A DNA stretch of 64,000 bases from Pegea sp. RAD2-039. Its lineage: Eukaryota > Chordata > Thaliacea > Salpida > Salpidae. The notes beneath the pieces are model-generated. The model worked only from the letters and a program-made list of their open reading frames with translations. It ran no database searches and was not told the origin of the DNA. A program made the translations under genes and the position numbers. The stretch lies in the NCBI GenBank assembly GCA_034620365.1, contig JAQGEQ010000175.1, positions 2,170,001 to 2,234,000 of the forward strand, written 5' to 3'. This document shows positions 35,622 to 56,624 of the stretch, piece after piece (position 1 is the first letter of the stretch; every line of letters begins with the position of its first letter).

Positions 35622-36844
35622 CTTTGAAAATTTCAATAACTAATGTTGTTATATTAAAATAAAGAAATACAAAATATTCAAATATTATTTAAGGCAGTTA
35701 AAGAGATAGTTTACTTTTTAAATAATTATTTTAAAAATACCAATAATTCTAGAAATGATCATTTAGTTGTTTTATTAATTTGAAGAAAGATTAATTCTAA
35801 CTTTGTTACTAATTTTTGGTACTATTATTTACTAGTTGTCAAGGAAGCAGTTGATATTTTGGACTAAAAAAAATTATACACTAATAACGTCCTATAATTA
35901 AATTGGAAAATAAATTCTATTAGTTTTCACAGCTCTTAAATATTAACCCAAGTTGAATACTGTAGTAAAATTAAATTTTATGATTATTGTAAGTAAAGAC
36001 AAGCTTTGTGACATTTTAAACTGTTTAGACATCCATTATAATGTAAACGACAAGACAAAGTCTTTGAAAAATGTTATTTTTATGCTTACATTTCTATAAA
36101 ATAACAATTACAATTTTTCAAACAGGTTTGCAACTTTTAAACAACTGATGAATCTTGAGAGCCATCATTTTAAATTATCTCCCAAAAAATAGAAATAAAA
36201 TTTATTTATTTCTTTATTTAAAAGATTTCAAAACGAAAATATTTCCAATATGCTCAAAAACATTTCAAACTTTCTCAAGTAAAAAATTATACTACTTTTA
36301 GGGAAGTGAATATTTTACTGCTCAACTAACTATTCTGTTTCAAGCTTCTAGAGCTCTAAGCATTCTGAACCACTTATTGTACAAAAACGTGTTTTTGCTA
36401 AACTGTTTTTGGGTTGGTGTTTGAAGATGTTCATGTAAAAGTGTAGAACAAACCAAACTAACATTTTTTAAGCTTTAAGGATAAATACAAGTGCGATATG
36501 AAATAACTCAACATCGATACCAGCATTTAAGAAGATATAACACCAGATCGCTCCCTATGGTGCTCTCTACTCCACAAACAACTCAAGAACTGAGATGTCT
36601 AAACTAACTTCAAGGAAGAAAAAGAAATTTTAACAGCTTTTTTAGATCACACTCTAATAATAGTAACTTTTTATATAGAGCTTTATTCAAATTATTAAGA
36701 AGGCGACTAACAACGATGATAAATATACCAGCCATACTTGCTACCCACAACACAGTCTACCGAATGACAACGGTCTATACAAGAATGACGAATAACACAT
36801 TTACGTAAGCGTTACTGTCACCCAGCACAATCGTACTCCGCCTA
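35622..36844. other. Intergenic upstream of the RNF32-like gene
   Basis: AT-rich to about 36500. Then about 300 bp of more balanced composition (36540-36850) abuts the 3' end of a minus-strand LINE fragment. I recognise no gene in it; the balanced block could be an old repeat. Confidence 0.4.
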
Positions 36845-36850
36845 AGTAGG

Positions 36851-37235
36851 CCTTTATTATCATATTATTAATTTATTTGTTTTAATTAATGCGAAGGATG
36901 GTGCTTAAAGAGAGCACCTCTCCCTAACACACATTCTCATAAATAATATCTATTAGGTTAGAAATATAGAAAGAAAAAGATGTAACACATTGCATTTCAG
37001 TAATCCTCAAAGTATATAACAGTGAACAATTACATATAATGCTTAATATATACAAAGAGGAAAAGCGGGAGCAATTTATAAGTTTTTGGGCTGGATTCTG
37101 AGCTGCCAGTTCATAGACCAGTTTTCTACAGCATATAGTGCTGTTTGAAGTTTTGAAGGATTGCAAGATAACAGCTTGATGTCATCAACATACACAAACA
37201 CACTGACATCATTTACTGCTACTAATCTTCTGATG
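36851..37235 (-). mobile_element. Internally deleted LINE 3' fragment
   Basis: On the minus strand it starts in the RT catalytic region (RRLVAVNDVSVFVYVDDIKLL, with Val replacing Ala in the YADD box, then VENWSMNWQLRIQP). It jumps straight to the 3' UTR with GTGTTAGGGAGAGGTGCTC and GAGCACC hairpin sequence. It is the same family as the 12-16 kb LINE, with the rest of ORF2 missing. Confidence 0.8.
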
Positions 37236-37739
37236 AAAAATAACTAAATTATGATTATTAGAGTTTTTGGTTATTTGATCTAAATAGTCTAAAATAAAGC
37301 GACATACTTAATAACCTTGGATGAAGTTTAATAAAATAAATAAACGATTTAGCGCTGAATAAAACAGATAGCATCAAACTAGGCATCAAACAGCAGATAT
37401 ATTTTTACAGAGCAAAAATCATTCCTAAAGATGTATTAAACAAACATTCAACAGTATATAATAATTAGAAAAGCAAAACCAACCAGCCAGCCAGCTAGTC
37501 GAGTATATATTCAATATTTTAAATTGAAGTTAAAATTGAGTGAAAATTAAGGTCGATTTTTAATTATTGTGATTGCAGTTATATAAATCTAAAGCAATTA
37601 CGTAATTACTAATTACATTTATGTTGAGATGTCATTATAAGATTAATAATTTGGATTATGAAATGCTTTTGTCTACTTTGAAGAAGAAGCAAACTTTAAA
37701 GCTACAATTGAATAGCGAAAGTATAATGTTTCAATCTGC
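37236..37739. other. Spacer with no recognised content
   Basis: Between a LINE fragment and the inverted acyltransferase/7SL segment. No gene or repeat recognised apart from a short CCAGCCAGCCAGC run near 37483. Confidence 0.4.
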
Positions 37740-37895
37740 TATCAATTGAAATCTTTTATAAAGTCAAACTAAAATATTTGTTTATATCTAACAACTATAA
37801 CACGAAAGAAATAGTTTTGTTATTCTATAGATATTTAACAAACAAACGTAAACAAATCTTCAGTAATTACAAATTAGTTGAAAATTAGCTAAAAA
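37740..37895 (-). pseudogene. Remnant of a third NRF6-like gene: last codons and 3' UTR only
   Basis: Read on the minus strand, the sequence from 37895 matches the last five or so codons (TTTCAACTAATTTGTAA) and about 130 bp of 3' UTR of genes A and B (GAAGATTTGTTTACGTTTG, TGTTATAGTTGTTAGATATA). Everything upstream in the gene is gone, and it is fused directly to the inverted 7SL segment. It therefore looks like a copy of the 7SL-acyltransferase unit in which the acyltransferase body was deleted. Confidence 0.82.
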
Positions 37896-38556
37896 AAGTT
37901 TGTTGATATTTTTTTATTATTGATTAGTATCAATAAAAACTTACATAAATCAATGTCCGATTACATAAACAAAATTTCCGCTTTTTAAATATTGTTAACT
38001 TATTGTTACTCAATAAACAACTTAAGAAAAGTAACTAAATGAAAACATAAACAAAATGAAAGCATTCACTTCTTGTTCAGTTTTCAAAGAAGGATTTATG
38101 AATAAACAAGTCTGTAATTTCAACTTTTATAATTCTAGATTATCAAAAACCCATGAAAATATCCATAGATTGAAGTTATACAAAAAATTTAGTTAGAAAA
38201 AGCTACAAAAATTAATAAAATGAAATAATTGTAAATATGTTACGTTTCTAGTGATAGACTTTTACTAGTAGTTTTTAATCATTGTAATTTGTGTAAGTTG
38301 TTTGAGTTTTGTTGACATTCAAAGCATTTGTAACTTGAGATTATTATTCAAAAATTAAGTTTTAAATTATTGAAAGTATAGAAAAAATTAATTAATCCTT
38401 TTGTGGTGAAACTTTAATACATAAAGACTATAAAACCAGAAGGAATTGTAAGACTAGCCTTATAAAATTTAGTTCATATTTGTATAAAAATATTTATCCG
38501 CTAGATGGTTATAAAACGAGAGAATAGAGAGAGAGAAAAAGTAAAGTAAAGAAAGC

Positions 38557-38569
38557 GATATAATGACGT
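38557..38569 (+). promoter_or_regulatory. 7SL upstream promoter elements, copy 3
   Basis: GATATAAT (38557-38564) overlapping TGACGT (38564-38569), about -30 to -18 from the RNA start. Same layout in all copies. Confidence 0.6.
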
Positions 38570-38586
38570 TTAGTAAAATTGCTTTC

Positions 38587-38885
38587 GCCGGGCGTTGTGG
38601 CGTGCGCTTGTAATCCAGCTACTAGGAGGCTTGAGATGGTGGACGGTATGAGGTTGGGAGCACTGTGGCTCTGTGCGCTATGTCGATCGGGTGTCCGCGC
38701 TAAGTTTAGCGTCAATATGGACATGTTGGTGTAGACCAGCGTGTCCAGGTTGTCGAAGGAGAGATGAACCGGGTCAGGCCCGAAAGGGAGCAGCCAAAAG
38801 TCTCCACGTTAATCAGTAGCGGGACAGCACCTGTGAATAGGTGTAGTGTCACAGCCCAGCCGATAAGATCGGACCCATTTCTTTT
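38587..38885 (+). ncRNA. SRP RNA: SRP (7SL) RNA, copy 3
   Basis: The only copy on the plus strand, 299 nt. Alu-domain core GCCGGGCG..GTAATCCAGCTACTAGGAGGC at the start, GTCGATCGGGTGTCCG in the middle, SRP54-binding segment TGAACCGGGTCAGG with a CCCGAAAGGG hairpin and GGAGCAG, then AATCAGTAGCGGGA and CCTGTGAATAGG. It ends at TTTCTTTTC, a Pol III terminator. By eye its RNA matches copies 1 and 2 although the flanks differ slightly, which points to purifying selection or recent homogenisation. Confidence 0.96.
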
Positions 38886-39080
38886 CTTACTTTTTACACT
38901 TTTAAAATATTTTTCCCAACATTTTTTAACAGTTTCCGAATAGATTGAAAAAACAATTTCGTAAAAATAATAATTGAAAGAAGAATTTTTGAACTTTTAA
39001 CCAATTTTTGAGAACATTATAAATGAAACTAATACAGAATTTTATCTTTTGGGCAATCATTTAAAAAATAGATTCTCAAG

Positions 39081-39890
39081 ACTTTTTAGGTTCATCATCC
39101 TTATAATAAATCATGAGTTCCATCCTCATCTTGACAAACATCATCAAGTACTGGATACAATTCGGCCAAATTTTTTACCAGTTTCTATCAGCTTTTATGC
39201 GTGTCTGAAGCAACTGAAGAAATTCCATTCATATTTTTCTGAAACTTTTCTTGAAATGGCCAAAAAGTCATGAATCCAGTCTGACACTGAAACTGTAGAT
39301 ACGCAATTTAAGAAGAAGGATAATCTGAATCTCAAGAAGCAGAATATAAAGATGAAAATTAAAGATGAACGTCATGAATTCAGTTCGAATTGTCTTTGTT
39401 AAAATGACAATTGACTTAAATTTATAAAGATCGAATTTGTTCACATTCATTTCAGACGTTTTTAATCTTTCAAGTTGATGTTATTTTTAAACAATGTCAT
39501 CAACCTTTGAAGCTCTTATCTGCTCCTTCATTGTACCCTAATCTGGAAATAAAGTTTAACTAATTAAAAAAATAATAAGATAAAATTACAAATTGTTTTG
39601 ATCATTAATGTAGTTCTGCTGATTGCTGTTTTCCTTTATTCTATGAAGACTTGCGTTTTATATTCTCTCTGAGTTCCTATTTGGAAGCAGACTGTATTTG
39701 GTAAAGCAAAATCTTTGTTAGAATAAACCCTTGTGTTAGTTGAAAGCTTCTATATCGTCTACCAGTAGTCAAAACTCCTATTAACACCTTGTAACTTGTG
39801 ATAGAAATGGATGAGTAAACTAGCTGAAAAAAATCCTAATGATATTTAAAATTGATAAAATAAAGATCTTTCAAACAAAGATGATATTAT
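39081..39890. other. Spacer with no recognised gene
   Basis: It contains a 74-residue plus-strand frame (39049-39273) and fragments of minus-strand frames without family similarity. It may be decayed repeat sequence; nothing can be supported. Confidence 0.35.
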
Positions 39891-39894
39891 TTAA

Positions 39895-42180
39895 TATTTA
39901 TTTATTACAATAAACGCGAAGGAGAGTTCAAGGAAAAAGTAACTTTTGTTAAGACACATTTTCACGGATAATGATGTTAAAGAAAGTAAAAGAAAATGAG
40001 TAGATGAAAATAAAGAAAAAAATAGATGTAACACATGGCAGTTCAGGGGTCCCCATAACATAACAGTGAACAATTACATCGAATTTTAATAATTATGAAA
40101 AAGAGAAAAATGAATCACAGTTTACATTCAATAATTGTGGTAATATTAAAACGGTTTAACTTCAGTTTGAAGAAAACGAAAGGTTCTGACTCGACAATGT
40201 CTGATGAAAGTTGGTTCCAAGTACTAATTGTCTTATAAAGGGTTGACGTGTGTGGTATAACTTGAGGGCAAGAATAATGGAAAGGAAAGCATCGAATTGA
40301 AGGTCGACTAAAGTTGTAGAGAATTTTACAATAAGAATTAAGTCGTATTTAATCCGTCGAATTTTTAAGATATCTAACTTTAAGGATTTAAGACATTGCT
40401 TATAACTATCGTATTAAATATTAAGCTTAAACAATGTTAGAGGGTATCTAACTTGAAGAAAAATCCACATTTACCGAAATTTGAGGAGCTCTTCATCGCC
40501 TCAGAGTGATGTCAAAGAGCAGAAATAAAGGTAGTAATAGCTACAAAGATATTTGAGATCTTGCCTTAAACTTGTGGTTTATGAAACCAAAAAATGGTTT
40601 CATGCTTGGTAAAGATAAGACTACGCTTTTTCTTCATAAGTCGAAATGACAAATAGATTTCTTGTAAACTAAACAAAGATCTTTGTACAGAGGTTTGACG
40701 GAAGGGTCTGCTTTAGTTTGTTTGTATGAGAGACTTTTTCAATCTTGTAAATTCTTGTAATATTTGGGTAAGTGTATATTTTTGTTTAAACTATAAAAAG
40801 ATTTTTCAATCGACACTTCAACGATGTTAGTGAATCGTGAGTAGATGGTATTGATGTCTTCGGTAGAGTTATAAATATAAATCCAGTTCATACCTGATAG
40901 AAACTCATTAATACCATCATAGTTTCCACGTAGAAATTCCATTTGCTTTCAGTTTTAACGTTTAAGGAAAAAGCTTGAATTCAATCATGTTGTGATCGGA
41001 TGTAAGAGCAAAAGGTTCTTTTTGATCAACATGTTCTGAGGGGTTATTGTGATAAGGAGATCCAAAGTGTTGCCATTAACTCGGGTTAAAAAAGTAACCA
41101 TTCAAGATAGGCTATGGATATTGAGGAAGCTTAAAAAGGCTTGAATTAGAGTGGCTGATCATTACTAATCAAGATTAACAATCTTCTCACAAATGTTGAA
41201 TTTGGATTATTCCAATCAATTCTACTAAAATCCCCCAAAACATATAATTCAGGGCAAACAACACTCTTCAGAACCTTCAATAAAGCGTTAACAGTAACCT
41301 CATCATTAGTTTTAGAGGGTGGTAGGTAGGTACATATAAAAAGAAAAAATTTGGACTTTGAGTAATGAAAATCGAAAGCGATAATCTCAAATCCTGGACA
41401 GCTAATGGCATAAATCTGAATTCTAAAGATCATGGGTGCAAGCGATATTTTGTAAATTATGCAAACACTGCCGCCTCTATCATACCGTCTGTAACAACAC
41501 AATACACAAAAAAGATTATCGTCAACCGGAAAAGAAACAGGATAAAACGGCTTCATCCAAGTTTCGATGATAACGACAAATATGAAATCTTGAGAATGAA
41601 AAAGAAATTCAATTAGAAACTTTTGTCAATATTTGACCGTGCGTTGAAGAACATACCTAATGTTACAGAAGATGTAGTTATTTACCAATCATTGAAAAAA
41701 AAACTTTGATGATTCTTAAAGCCTATGATGGACCTCTAACTTTATATCTGAAATCAGTTGGTTGCTCCTTCTGATTTCGGTTTATACGCCTCTTTTAGAA
41801 GACGCTTATTTTCTGAGCGATCACCTTCACACATATCATGTGCTACTCTAATGTGCTTGAACTTTTGATGATTTTTAGGTCTTTGCTCCAAGCCTAGCCA
41901 TTGATATTTTTTAAACTTTCATCAAGAATTTGAAAGCACATTTGATTAAAAAAATTAGTGTCATCATCTTTATTATTTTCAGTGACATTTAAGATGATAA
42001 TATTGTTTCCTTGTCTTTACGATTCTTCCGTAAATAATTTTATATCTAGAAGGCTAATTCTAATCTTACTTAAAGTATCTAGGTTCACAAAAACTCAATC
42101 TTGTTTGATTTTACTTAAAGATGAAAATAAGCTGGATGCAAGTGATCTGGTAGATTGAAAGATTTGCTGTTCAATTTGAG
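39895..42180 (-). mobile_element. Decayed, internally deleted LINE copy
   Basis: Minus-strand copy of the same family as the 12-16 kb LINE. From 5' to 3': ORF1 remnants (about 42180-41735, including sequence matching CACATGATATGTGTGAAG), endonuclease (41640-41146: MKPFYPVSFPVDD, RYDRGGSVCIIYK, FICTYLPPSK, VLGDFSRIDW), the following spacer (to about 40580), then the RT C-terminus and 3' UTR with an ATTTATTTATT tail at about 39895. Most of the RT domain is missing. Many stops and frameshifts. Confidence 0.85.
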
Positions 42181-43900
42181 ATTATATTTTTCAAAGAGAA
42201 ACATACTAATAGATTTAATCAATTTTTTGCTCTATTTAAAAAAAGATTATTCGATATTTCTAGCAACAGATCAAACTAACTGAAGTTTTAATTAATCATT
42301 CCATCCAATTTAAGATTAAAAACAGTTTAGAATTTGCAAATGAATTTGTTTGTACCAAGCTTCACTAAATAATTTTCATTTTTAGATATTCTTTTAAAAT
42401 GTAGAATAAGAAATACTATTCAGAAAGTATTAAAAGTTTTAAAGGAATGCTTATATATTGACAAAACTTAATACTTTAAGCAACACAGTTTGTTGGTCGC
42501 TTATAAGTTTTTAATTTACTACAAACTTTGGAGTATTAAAATTCAGAAGTTGAAAGAAAGAAATGTATTTTAACTTACTTATTTAAAGTTCAGTAAGTTT
42601 TATAAATTGATAAACCTTTTGAATGTCTTGAAAAACAAAATATACTAATAGTGTACCAGTCTTATCACATGATTAAAAAGTTTTAGTTTTAAACATTAGG
42701 CTGATTGTATATTTACAAACTTATGTTTAAATTAGGATTCTTTTAGGTTTATAATGTTTGTCCTTGGTGAGATTTTAAAAGTTAAAACCCTGCCACAATT
42801 AATCAAAATGACAATTTTTCACTTTTGCTTTCTATATACTCATGAATTTTGCAAATGCAGAAAATTCTGAACAGTCGCCAACATCATTCATTACGTCATT
42901 CTCTTTTTAGATAATGGAATAAAAACTAATAATATTTTTAACTTTATCCAATTATAACTAATTAGCTTTTGTAACGACATTTTAACTCTAAGTAGCCAAA
43001 AATGAATCATGCTAGTAAAAATGTCCAATTTAATCAGCTCTTAGTTAAATAACATCTTAGAAAGTAAAAGATATATTTACAATTACCTCTGACCTGTTTA
43101 ATCGCAAAAATTGTATAAAATATTGTAGTGCAGAATAATGATATTTAAACAGACTGAATTTCCTTCAAAAATAAACTGGAGCGGATATTGAATAAAAAAG
43201 TAAACAAAAGAAATGAGATATAACGAATCAGCACACCAAGGTAGATACAATGTTGATGATGAACATTAAAACATCGATCATTTACACCTTATTAAAAGAA
43301 AATCGATACAAATAGATAAATATTAAAACAATTTAATTAATCTTGCTGAATAGTTAATAACATGAAAACGAGAATTTGGTAGAAGCATACAGACGTCTTC
43401 TGTATGTATTATTCATCATCATAATTTTATATTTTCCTCTTTTATTTCAGTGTCTGTTATAAATTTTCGAAATCTTTTCACATTTTCAGTATTAACAAAA
43501 AATATTATGCTACAAGGCTTCAAAATGAAGAAAGGACGCAAGAAAAAGAAGTAAAAATAGGATTAATTAAAGATGAATAAATGATACATAATTTATGATG
43601 TTCAATAAAACTGTCTTCATTAAAATCAAATTGCTAAAATATCAAACTGAAGAAGAAATTAAAAAGATTCTAAAAATTAAAACGTATTTTGAAAAGTTTT
43701 ACAACAACAACAACACGAAACGTATATCAAGAAAAGTTGAAACGTATGCAGGAGTATGAAAGATTTTGTTTTTCAATTTTTCACAAAACTAAACACCAAC
43801 CACCCACACACGCGTAATGGTACAAGAAAGTTTTATAAAATCGACTTAAAAACTAAAGAATAATGGCAACTTATAAGTAAAATTTGTAGCAAAAATGTTG
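42181..43900. other. Intergenic downstream of the PKC gene
   Basis: AT-rich. Presumably holds the PKC 3' UTR. Around 43484-43560 a CAG followed by a short open stretch (KKYYATRLQNEERTQEKE) looks weakly exon-like on the plus strand, but no partner exons or family were found. Confidence 0.4.
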
Positions 43901-52906
<9,006 letters not shown>

Positions 52907-54374
52907 ATTGTAAAGCTTACTAAGTTAAGACCACTAAGATAACCTTAATAAAAATATAAAAATATTAGGAAAAAATAGAAAATATTTGAAATAATCAAGA
53001 AAAAGAAATTTGAAGTTAACAATGTTTGAAATATAAATTGTAAGATTCAAATGTTAAAGTGATGTAGCCTCAAGCTACTTAAAACTATTTTCACAAAACC
53101 ATCTAACAATACATTCAAAATAAAGTATAATAAAGCTGGTTTTAATCTAAATCAAAACATACAACATTGATTAAAGTTTAGTTGGGTCTATAGCTATAAA
53201 ACTCTTTGAAAACTCAATTCTTTATCGATAAAAATATCTTGAAGACAGATTTTATATTATGTACTTTAGGGAGCTTACTACTAAGAGGACTTAATTTGAT
53301 TGTTAGTATAGATGCCTAAAAATATGAATATTTTATTTTATTTATTGAATATTTCAATTATTTTAAATAAAAATAAATTAAAAATTATTTTCATAATGAA
53401 AACACTGAGATAAATTTGATCATACCTAAGAATTTTTGACAAATGCAAAAACTCAGAGTAGAGATCTTCTTAATAATATAATTAATAAAATATTTTATTG
53501 AATATTTTAGATTCAGAACTTATAATCAAAAATACACATAGCAAATTTCAAAAATAATATAACACATAAAAAAACAGAGATCTTATAAAACTAGAAGAAA
53601 GGCAAAAGATAGACTAATATATAGTAGAGTTCAATTTTAAGCTGCAAGATTGCTATAATATTACACTCTATTTACAGATATTTTCGATAAAGTAAATAAT
53701 TGATAAAAATCAAAACCTTAAATTAGTTTACAAAATTTTATAGATTTAAACTTAGCAATTTCTTTATAGTAATATTTAACATAATAGCACAATATGACTT
53801 TTTTATCAAATTATTTAATATTTTTAAAATCAAAGTATCTTAAATATTTAGTTTATGATAAATTGTTATCAATAAAAATAAGTTAAAAATATCCGTTTCA
53901 AATTGACACATAAACATTAAAAAAAGTTTCACCTTGCCATTATCTTAGCCCACCCTCAATGAAATCAGTGTAAAATTCTGAGCAATAGAAGTTTATGTGA
54001 TTGTTTATACTCTAAATTAAATACTCAAATGCTAGTACTTCCTAGCGGTAAAAGTTTTATGGACAATTTGGATTTCAAATTCTAAAATATGAGTCAATAA
54101 GCACAACAACAAAAATATTATAGTATAATATTTACTTTTAAACTAAGCAAAATAATTTTTAGATTAAGCTTTCGCTGTTTAGCTATTCGGTACTAATACT
54201 GCTTTATACCAGTATTTTCCATCTTGTTACATTTTATTATTTCAAATACATATAGAGTATAATGAATTTTTATTACTTTTTAACTGTTTTTCCACCAAAA
54301 GATCACTAATGTAGGCTCAAAAATTACAATTCAAAGTGATACTTTTTGAATTTTATCCAGTTACTAATTTATTC
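52907..54374. other. Upstream region of the PKC gene
   Basis: AT-rich spacer. It should hold the PKC promoter and any 5' UTR exon. Nothing else recognised. Confidence 0.45.
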
Positions 54375-54480
54375 ATTTTATTTATTTATTTATTTCAATA
54401 AATGCAAAGGAGAGACCCGGAAGAGAGCACCTGCCGCTTACACACATTCTCACAAATAATATCTTTCATATTACTTATAA
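54375..54480 (-). mobile_element. Terminal fragment of the CR1/Jockey-like LINE
   Basis: On the minus strand it has AATATTATTTGTGAGAATGTGTG, the GGTGC hairpin region and an AAATAAATAAATAAAT tail. It is the last 100 bp of the 12-16 kb LINE family. Confidence 0.82.
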
Positions 54481-54954
54481 ATTAACTATATTTACAATTT
54501 GTTTTAATTTAAAACATACTCAATTTCAGATATCTTGAATTTATAATTATGTACTTAAAAATTAAATGGTGTTTAAAAAGGGAGATTGCATTTAGGTTTC
54601 AAGTGTTTTAGTCAAGAAACAAATCAGTTTTTGATTTTTTAAAAGGACTATTTCAGTAAACTCTCATACCTGTTTCATTAAAAAATAGTTTGAATTATCT
54701 CTTCTTTACTGTGTAAGACATGTTGCACTTTTAAGATCAAATTTTTTTTCAAATTTGATATCTTTGGTTGAAGTTTTTCTAAAGTATTTCACAAGTTGAT
54801 ATAATTACATCAAATAGTTTTGTGTACATTTTTCGGCTCTAAATAAATCTAACTTTGAGTTTGGTAGAGCTTACACTATACTTTATGCATATAAACCTAC
54901 CCCCACGCTAGCTAAGCAAGCTGAGATTCGAAAAAAAAATAATATATATGGTAC

Positions 54955-55660
54955 AAACTTTGATAAATGTGCTGGCATATGAATGATTTTATAAGGTTTA
55001 TGACAAAAGAAAGATCATGACGTTCCCCAAGGCAGCATTATTTTTTCTCTTTTTCTCTTTTTTCAATATTTATGTCAATGATATTACAGACAGTTCTACA
55101 TCACTCAGAGATTCTGGAAATTTAATGCTTTTTGCCGACGATGGAAAACTTCTTAGTAATAAATCAGTAGTTCTGCAATCTTCTTTGGAATCAACTAGTT
55201 TATGGCTTCAATTGAGACCATTCAAGCTCACCACCGACAAATGCTTCCACCTGTCAGTAAATAAACCTTCAAGCTCTACCCAACATCAATGACTTTTACA
55301 TCAATAAAATTTCCCGATCTCAGGTCATTAAGGACTTCGGAATCTTTATCTCTTCTGAATTAAAATAGACTCACCTTGTAAACTATTTGTCAAGATTCGG
55401 TTCATCAACTTCATAGTTCTCAAACGTTATAAGACAAAAAATATTTGGACATTATTTAGTTCAACTCTTCTGTATAGAGTTCTCATCTTTAATAAAAAGG
55501 GTATTCTAAAAATGACTGCAGCGTTGAAAATTGAAAAAAAAATTGGAGTTCCATAAGACTTTTCAATTATCTTTTCGCTTATAATGTTTGGTTTCTGTTC
55601 GCTATAAGAGATATTGAATTGAACTTGCAACCACGCGTTGAAGAAATGAATAAAAAATAT
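54955..55660 (+). mobile_element. Second LINE family: RT fragment to 3' end
   Basis: The frame around 55017-55289 has the RT catalytic region: a degenerate VPQGS start, FNIYVNDITD, SLRDSG, LMLFADDGKLLS, then STSLWLQLRPFKLTTDKCFHLSVN. After a frame break come YINKISRSQVIKDFGIFISSEL and NYLSRFGSS. The element ends with TGTTCGCTATAAGAGATATTG and GCGTTGAAGAAATGAATAAA. The RT sequence and 3' end differ from those of the 12-16 kb family. Dead: frameshifted and 5' truncated. Confidence 0.82.
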
Positions 55661-56624
55661 TTATATTAGAAACGGCTGAAGTTATAGTTGAACCGAAATA
55701 CTGATAAAGTCGAAAAATAATTTTTAGTTAAATTTATTTTATCAAGCTTTGTTAACGTTAGCAGATATTTTTTAATCTTAAATACTAAATTTACAATTAT
55801 AAAATCTTTGATTAAGAATGGAGTCAGAAAGTTTCAGATATCATTTTACTGATTTGCCTAGAAAGAAATCAAATTTAAAACAATCTTACAACCAGCTTAC
55901 TGGCTTAAAAAGTTGGTGGTAGCAATTCTAAATCAAGTATACTTTCTTGTGTCATCTCGTTGTATTTTGTGAATTAAGCTTCAAAAATTACTTAAAACAT
56001 TAACAAACAAATAAAAGTTCAAATTTCTAGAAGTAAAAGATTCTTTTAACTCTTAATCTTCTTCTATATCTGATAGTTTAGAAAATTATACTTTTGATAA
56101 ATTAAGGTGCATAATACTTTTGTAAGATCAGCTGCGATGTAATCTAAAAAAATTACAAAACTGAGTAAGCTACTTTTAAAAATAGTTGACTGTCAGGCTA
56201 AGATCTTGTTATGAGTGGATAAAGAGCTTTTACAAGATTAAAACTAAACTTACTCTAGAGGTATTTTACGCTCAAAATAGTTTTCAAATTAAAAGCTTGC
56301 AAAACAGAACCCTTATTTTATAGCTGTTAGCATATTTGTTGTATAATTCTAAGCTTACTTATTTAATGTAATATCTAATGAATAAAAGCATTTAGATATT
56401 CAATGAACAAATTATTCAATTGTAAAAACTAATTTGTTTATATGCGAGCTGAAATAAAACAAATCATGAAATGAAAATCTAAACTTGCAAAACTTAAAAA
56501 AGTTTATTATTTAAAGTAAATAAATTTTCTACTCCTATTCATTTATTGATGACAGGAAATGAAATTTAGATGAAAATTTGATCAGATAAAAGATTAATGA
56601 TCATCTTACAATTATGAATAGTTT
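55661..56624. other. Spacer downstream of RPP30
   Basis: AT-rich sequence after the second-family LINE; holds the RPP30 3' UTR. No other content recognised. Confidence 0.45.

Larger units (their letters stand above)
37896..39080. repeat. Segmental duplication carrying 7SL RNA, inverted copy 3
   Basis: Reverse complement of 9872-11120 and 30394-31690, with scattered substitutions and small indels at both ends. It includes the 7SL RNA gene on the plus strand. Confidence 0.88.

Noticed and set aside
10344..38724. An 84-codon frame (starting MSILTLNLART) that is conserved at 10344-10598, 30843-31091 and on the minus strand at 38724-38509.
   Set aside because: It lies across the 7SL RNA gene and its promoter in all three copies. 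The conservation is explained by the RNA, and the protein has no family similarity.
39049..39273. A 74-codon frame next to the inverted 7SL segment.
   Set aside because: It begins inside the duplicated flank and has no similarity or splice context.
43484..43560. A possible plus-strand exon downstream of the PKC gene.
   Set aside because: One acceptor-like CAG and a short charged frame only; no donor, partner exon or family match.
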